The notes under the pieces are model-generated. The model made no database searches. It was not told the origin of the DNA and saw only the letters and a list, made by a program, of their open reading frames with translations. The position numbers and the translations under genes are program-made. Shown here piece after piece: positions 60,354 to 64,000 of a DNA stretch of 64,000 nucleotides; the first letter of the stretch is position 1, and the number at the start of each line of letters is the position of its first letter. Source of the stretch: Bacteroides cellulosilyticus (GTDB lineage Bacteria > Bacteroidota > Bacteroidia > Bacteroidales > Bacteroidaceae). The stretch spans positions 2,046,001-2,110,000 of the forward strand of contig NZ_CP081903.1 of NCBI RefSeq assembly GCF_020091405.1. The letters are read 5' to 3'.

Positions 60354-61416
60354 CCTTTCTATACGCAGGCGTCTTGCTCTGGAGATAGCCCGGAAAATGA
60401 GAAATAACCTGAAGGAACTGCACCCTTTAAAGCAGCTCTTTTGGGAGTGTACTTTGCGCTGTAACCTGCATTGTAAGCATTGCGGTAGCGACTGCAAGCG
60501 AATGGCGACAGTGAAAGATATGCCTGCTGAGGATTTCCTGCGTACCATTGATGCAATTACCCCTTATGTAAATCCCAATAAAGTAAGTATTATTATTACC
60601 GGTGGCGAGCCTTTGATGCGGGAAGATCTGGAAGATGTCGGACTGGCTCTTTACCGCCGTGGTTATCCGTGGGGCATGGTCTCCAATGGGCTTAGTTTGA
60701 CGAAAGCGCGTTTGCAACGTCTTATGGCTGCCGGACTCCACTCTATTACCATCAGTCTGGATGGTTTTTCCGAAGATCATAATTGGTTACGTGGGCATCC
60801 CGAGAGTTATCACAATGCTTGGGAAGCTATAAAAATGCTGGTACACGAACCTGAACTGACTTGGGATGTGGCGACTTGCGTAAACCGCCGTAATTATCCT
60901 TATCTGAACGAATTAAAAACTTCTCTTTATAAAATTGGCGTCCGCCATTGGCGCATGTTCACTATCTTCCCTGTGGGGCGTGCTGTCATGTATCCTGAGT
61001 TCCAGCTGACGGATGAAGAATTTACAGGACTCATGGATTTCATAAAGGATACTCGCAAGGAAGGCAAGATGCGCCTGAGCTATGGATGTGAAGGTTTTCT
61101 GGGTAAGTATGAGGGAGAAGTGCGCGATAACTTTTTTGCCTGTAATGCCGGTGTAACCGTTGGCTCAATTCTGATAGACGGTTCCATATCCGCCTGCCCC
61201 AGCATACGGAGCGATTTCCATCAAGGAAATATCTATCAGGACGAATTCATGCAGGTATGGGAAGAGCGTTTCCAACCTTTCCGCAACCGCGACTGGATGA
61301 AAAAAGATGCATGTGGGGATTGTTCTTTCTTCCGTTATTGCGAGGGCAACGGGATGCATCTCCGTGATGAAAACGGTAATCTCCTGTTTTGTCATTCAAA
61401 GAGGCTGCTTACTTGA
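60346..61416 (+). CDS. Radical SAM/SPASM peptide-modifying enzyme
   Basis: 356 residues from ATG 60346; the frame is open to 60265, but the overlap with the lipoprotein stop and the N-terminal helix MNNLSIRRRLALEIARKM decide the start. Radical SAM cluster motif CNLHCKHC (C39, C43, C46), SAM-binding GGEP (IIITGGEPLMRED), and GMVSNGLSLTKARLQRL. The C-terminal SPASM cysteines are FFACNAGVTVGSILIDGSISACPS ... DACGDCSFFRYCEGNG ... FCHS, which hold auxiliary iron-sulfur clusters. SPASM enzymes modify short peptides. Directly coupled to the tiny lipoprotein, so post-translational modification of it is the leading hypothesis. Confidence 0.93.
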   Translation: MNNLSIRRRLALEIARKMRNNLKELHPLKQLFWECTLRCNLHCKHCGSDCKRMATVKDMPAEDFLRTIDAITPYVNPNKVSIIITGGEPLMREDLEDVGLALYRRGYPWGMVSNGLSLTKARLQRLMAAGLHSITISLDGFSEDHNWLRGHPESYHNAWEAIKMLVHEPELTWDVATCVNRRNYPYLNELKTSLYKIGVRHWRMFTIFPVGRAVMYPEFQLTDEEFTGLMDFIKDTRKEGKMRLSYGCEGFLGKYEGEVRDNFFACNAGVTVGSILIDGSISACPSIRSDFHQGNIYQDEFMQVWEERFQPFRNRDWMKKDACGDCSFFRYCEGNGMHLRDENGNLLFCHSKRLLT

Positions 61417-61483
61417 ACCCCCCTCTCCCGATTACACTTCCATTTTTCTTTTCTTTTCCGATTGCAGGATTGCATAAAAGACG

Positions 61484-61491
61484 TATATTTG
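61484..61491 (+). promoter_or_regulatory. Promoter -7 element of the acyl-CoA synthetase
   Basis: TATATTTG matches TAnnTTTG, 34 bp before ATG 61526; TTG at 61462-61464 is a weak -33. Confidence 0.6.
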
Positions 61492-61525
61492 TCACATTGT
61501 ATCCTGAACTTAAAGTGAACAGACT

Positions 61526-63589
61526 ATGATAACAAACCAATTGCTTCGTCCTGCCAGTATTGTAGTGGTGGGAGCATCCAATAATGTGCACAAGCCGGGA
61601 GGCGCTATCCTGCGTAACCTTATTAATGGTGGTTATACCGGTGAACTTCGTGCCGTGAATCCGAAAGAGACAGAAGTACAAGGTGTAACAGCTTATGCCG
61701 ATGTGAAGGACATCCCCGATACGGAACTTGCGATACTCGCTATTCCCGCACAGATGTGTCCTGATGCCGTAGAAGTGCTTGCTGCTGAGAAGCAGGTACG
61801 GGCGTTTATCATTCTTTCCGCCGGATTCGGTGAAGAGACACATGAGGGCGCTCTGCTGGAAGACCGTATTCTGGAAACGGTAAATAAGTACGGTGCCTCC
61901 CTGATAGGGCCGAACTGCATCGGACTGATGAATACCTGGCATCATAGTGTGTTCAGTCAACCCATTCCGCAATTGCATCCTCAAGGAGTCGATTTGATAT
62001 CCAGCTCCGGTGCGACTGCCGTTTTCATTCTGGAAAGTGCCGTAACAAAAGGTTTGCAGTTCAATTCTGTCTGGTCAGTGGGGAATGCCAAGCAGATAGG
62101 TGTGGAAGATGTGCTGCAATATATGGACGAGAATTTCCAGGCAGATAAAGATTCTAAAATAAAACTGCTCTATATTGAAAGTATCGGTGACCCGGACCGT
62201 CTGTTGTTCCATGCATCCTCTCTGATAAAGAAAGGCTGTAAGATCGCTGCCATCAAGGCAGGTAGCAGTGAAAGTGGTAGCCGTGCAGCATCTTCGCATA
62301 CAGGTGCCATTGCCAGTTCGGACTCGGCAGTGGAAGCTTTGTTCCGTAAGGCAGGTATTGTACGTTGCTATTCGCGCGAGGAACTGACGACGGTAGGTTG
62401 TATTTTCACCCTGCCGGAACTGAAAGGAAAGAATTTTGCCATCATTACCCATGCCGGAGGTCCGGGCGTTATGCTGACTGATGCGCTGAGTAAAGGCGGA
62501 CTGAATGTGCCCAAGCTGGAAGGCCCGGTTGTGGACGAATTGAAAAGTAAGCTCTTCCCCGGTGCAGCTGTAGGAAATCCGATTGATATCCTGGCTACGG
62601 GAACTCCCGACCATCTGCGTCTTTGCCTGGAATATTGTGAAGAGAAATTCGATAATATTGATGCTGTTCTGGCTATCTTCGGGACACCGGGACTGGTTAC
62701 CATGTTCGAGATGTATGACGTGTTGCATGAGAAGATGCAGACATGCAGTAAACCGATTTTCCCCATCCTTCCCTCCATCAATACTGCCGGAGCGGAAGTT
62801 GCCGCTTTCCTTGCTAAAGGCCATGTGAACTTTGCTGACGAAGTGACATTGGGTACCGCATTGTCGCGCATCATGAATGCTTCCCGGCCTGCCGCCAATG
62901 AGATCGAACTCTTTGGTGTGGATGTGCCGCGTATTCGTCGTATTATAGACTCTATTCCCGAAGATGGATATATTCAGCCCCATTATGTGCAGGCATTGCT
63001 GCATGCTGCCGGCATCCCCATAGTTGAGGAATTTGTGTCGGCCAATAAAGACGAGGTGCTGGCTTTTGTCCGTCGCACGGGTTTCCCTGTAGTGGCAAAG
63101 GTGGTGGGACCTGTTCATAAATCCGACGTAGGCGGGGTGGTGCTTAATATCAAGGGAGAAGAGCACCTGGCGTTCGAATTTGAGCGTATGATGCAGATTC
63201 CCGAAGTGACAGGTATCCTGATACAACCGATGCTGACGGGTACGGAACTTTTCGTAGGCGCCAAGTATGAAGAGAAATTCGGGCATGTAGTGCTGTGTGG
63301 TTTGGGTGGTATTTTTGTGGAAGTGCTTAAGGACGTTTCTTCCGGTCTGGCACCGCTTTCGTATGAAGAGGCTTATTCCATGATCCATTCCCTTCGTGCT
63401 TACAAAATTATCAAGGGAACACGTGGACAAAAGGGGGTGAATGAAGATAAATTCGCCGAGATTATCGTGCGACTATCCACTTTGTTGCGTTTTGCAACGG
63501 AGATCAAGGAAATGGATATCAACCCGCTACTGGCAACGGAAAAATATGTGATTGCAGTAGATGCGCGTATCCGAATCGAAAAGAAATGA
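61526..63589 (+). CDS. ADP-forming acetyl-CoA synthetase / acyl-CoA synthetase (fused alpha-beta)
   Basis: 687 residues. N-terminal CoA-binding domain (LLRPASIVVVGASNNVHKPGGAILRNLINGGYTG), two succinyl-CoA-synthetase-like domains with the phosphohistidine loop SRAASSHTGAIASSDSAVEAL, and a C-terminal ATP-grasp domain (GFPVVAKVVGPVHKSDVGGVVLNIK ... EMDINPLLATEKYVIAVDARI). It interconverts acyl-CoA plus ADP and phosphate with the acid plus ATP, saving energy in fermentation. Alpha and beta parts are fused. The following sensor gene overlaps its stop (ATGA). Confidence 0.93.
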   Translation: MITNQLLRPASIVVVGASNNVHKPGGAILRNLINGGYTGELRAVNPKETEVQGVTAYADVKDIPDTELAILAIPAQMCPDAVEVLAAEKQVRAFIILSAGFGEETHEGALLEDRILETVNKYGASLIGPNCIGLMNTWHHSVFSQPIPQLHPQGVDLISSSGATAVFILESAVTKGLQFNSVWSVGNAKQIGVEDVLQYMDENFQADKDSKIKLLYIESIGDPDRLLFHASSLIKKGCKIAAIKAGSSESGSRAASSHTGAIASSDSAVEALFRKAGIVRCYSREELTTVGCIFTLPELKGKNFAIITHAGGPGVMLTDALSKGGLNVPKLEGPVVDELKSKLFPGAAVGNPIDILATGTPDHLRLCLEYCEEKFDNIDAVLAIFGTPGLVTMFEMYDVLHEKMQTCSKPIFPILPSINTAGAEVAAFLAKGHVNFADEVTLGTALSRIMNASRPAANEIELFGVDVPRIRRIIDSIPEDGYIQPHYVQALLHAAGIPIVEEFVSANKDEVLAFVRRTGFPVVAKVVGPVHKSDVGGVVLNIKGEEHLAFEFERMMQIPEVTGILIQPMLTGTELFVGAKYEEKFGHVVLCGLGGIFVEVLKDVSSGLAPLSYEEAYSMIHSLRAYKIIKGTRGQKGVNEDKFAEIIVRLSTLLRFATEIKEMDINPLLATEKYVIAVDARIRIEKK

Positions 63590-64000
63590 AACAACGTATT
63601 TTCCTTTTTCTCATCTGTCTGATACATGCTTTGGTGCTTTTTCCGAAAAGTGCGGATCGTTTTTTCAGCCAGTACAACTTTAAGTTTATCACTGAAAATG
63701 CAGGGCTGCCTTATAGCTTTGTAAGTGATATCTTTAAAGATTCCGGAGGGTATGTCTGGGTTTCCACACATTATGGTATAGGCAGATATGATGGTTACCA
63801 GTTCCTGAACTATGGTACACAAACGGAACCGATACGCTTAAAGAATGACTTTGTCCATAAGATTTGTGAAGATAACTTCCGGCGATTATGGATTGCATCC
63901 GAAGGTGGAATAGATATCCTCGACCTGAATACTTATGCTTTGGTAAAACTCCCTGTTCCACCAGATAGTCCGCTGCAAAAGTTGCTGAATGAAAACGTCA
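63586..64000 (+). CDS. Hybrid two-component sensor, N-terminal part (3' end outside window)
   Basis: ATG 63586 overlaps the preceding stop and the frame stays open to the window end (138 residues). Signal peptide (FLFLICLIHALVLFPKSA), then the beta-propeller repeats of hybrid sensors: FITENAGLPYSFVSDIFKDSGGYVWVSTHYGIGRYDGYQFLNY and LKNDFVHKICEDNFRRLWIASEGGIDILDL (Reg_prop blades). In Bacteroides such periplasmic propellers belong to hybrid two-component systems that control polysaccharide loci. The kinase, receiver and AraC domains would lie outside the window. Confidence 0.82.
   Translation, partial: MKQRIFLFLICLIHALVLFPKSADRFFSQYNFKFITENAGLPYSFVSDIFKDSGGYVWVSTHYGIGRYDGYQFLNYGTQTEPIRLKNDFVHKICEDNFRRLWIASEGGIDILDLNTYALVKLPVPPDSPLQKLLNENV

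Noticed and set aside
62075..63430. 451-residue minus-strand ORF
   Set aside because: It is antisense to the acyl-CoA synthetase and has no recognisable domain.

Overview
The window is a chromosomal segment of a gut Bacteroides or close relative. The evidence is SusC/SusD pairs, lipoproteins with Bacteroidota-type signals, a hybrid-sensor fragment at the right edge, and many promoters with the Bacteroides -7 element TAnnTTTG. The species cannot be read from the sequence alone. No complete insertion sequence, prophage, rRNA operon or CRISPR array was seen.

Layout. (1) 1-798: the end of a catalase. (2) 966-17335: a beta-mannan-type polysaccharide utilisation locus: AraC regulator, Na+/sugar symporter, GH130, SusC, SusD, surface lipoprotein, two paralogous clan GH-A-like proteins, GH26 mannanase, and a convergent GH2 beta-mannosidase. 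The symporter-GH130 and SusC promoters carry an identical 18-bp element exactly 57 bp upstream of the -7 box, the likely AraC operator. (3) 17.8-29.4 kb: housekeeping and envelope genes: OadB/OadG-like pump subunits, NfeD-flotillin, a DUF5668-LytTR pair, DUF2752-CD225, tRNA-Met, Lrp-DUF4491, two FKBP isomerases, and a sirtuin lacking zinc cysteines. (4) 29.6-40.3 kb: a surface glycan locus: three glycosyltransferases on the minus strand; then DUF115-like protein, SpsF-like cytidylyltransferase, NeuB-like synthase, GT2 and a KdsC/KDN-9-P-phosphatase-like HAD on the plus strand; then a DUF6044 membrane protein and a Wzx flippase. The set fits CMP-nonulosonate (probably KDN) synthesis and transfer. 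(5) 40.5-44.2 kb: AlbA_2 protein and metG. (6) 44.4-53.9 kb: an AT-rich accessory block of secreted and surface proteins: MACPF (BSAP-like) pair, C10 protease, methyltransferase, S74 chaperone protein, DUF3244, a TPR-HTH membrane regulator and an Rpn nuclease. (7) 54.0-56.9 kb: a HAD-LytTR fusion and an ATPase that share a leader element. (8) 57.0-60.0 kb: RavA-ViaA-like AAA/VWA pair. (9) 60.1-61.4 kb: a tiny lipoprotein with an overlapping radical SAM/SPASM enzyme. (10) 61.5-64.0 kb: ADP-forming acyl-CoA synthetase and the start of a hybrid two-component sensor.

The most unexpected pattern is in the intergenic DNA. At least five non-coding sites carry arrays of a short word repeated every 22 bp (831-926, 17593-17680, 29474-29583, 52754-52806, 54206-54281), and three more have an 11-bp or mixed 11/22-bp step (40368-40520, 50374-50415, 54318-54403). 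Most sites use their own word, often palindromic, but the spacing is shared. I do not recognise this as a named repeat class. Other leads are the rSAM/lipopeptide pair, the HAD-LytTR enzyme-regulator fusion with its shared leader, and the candidate KDN glycan locus.
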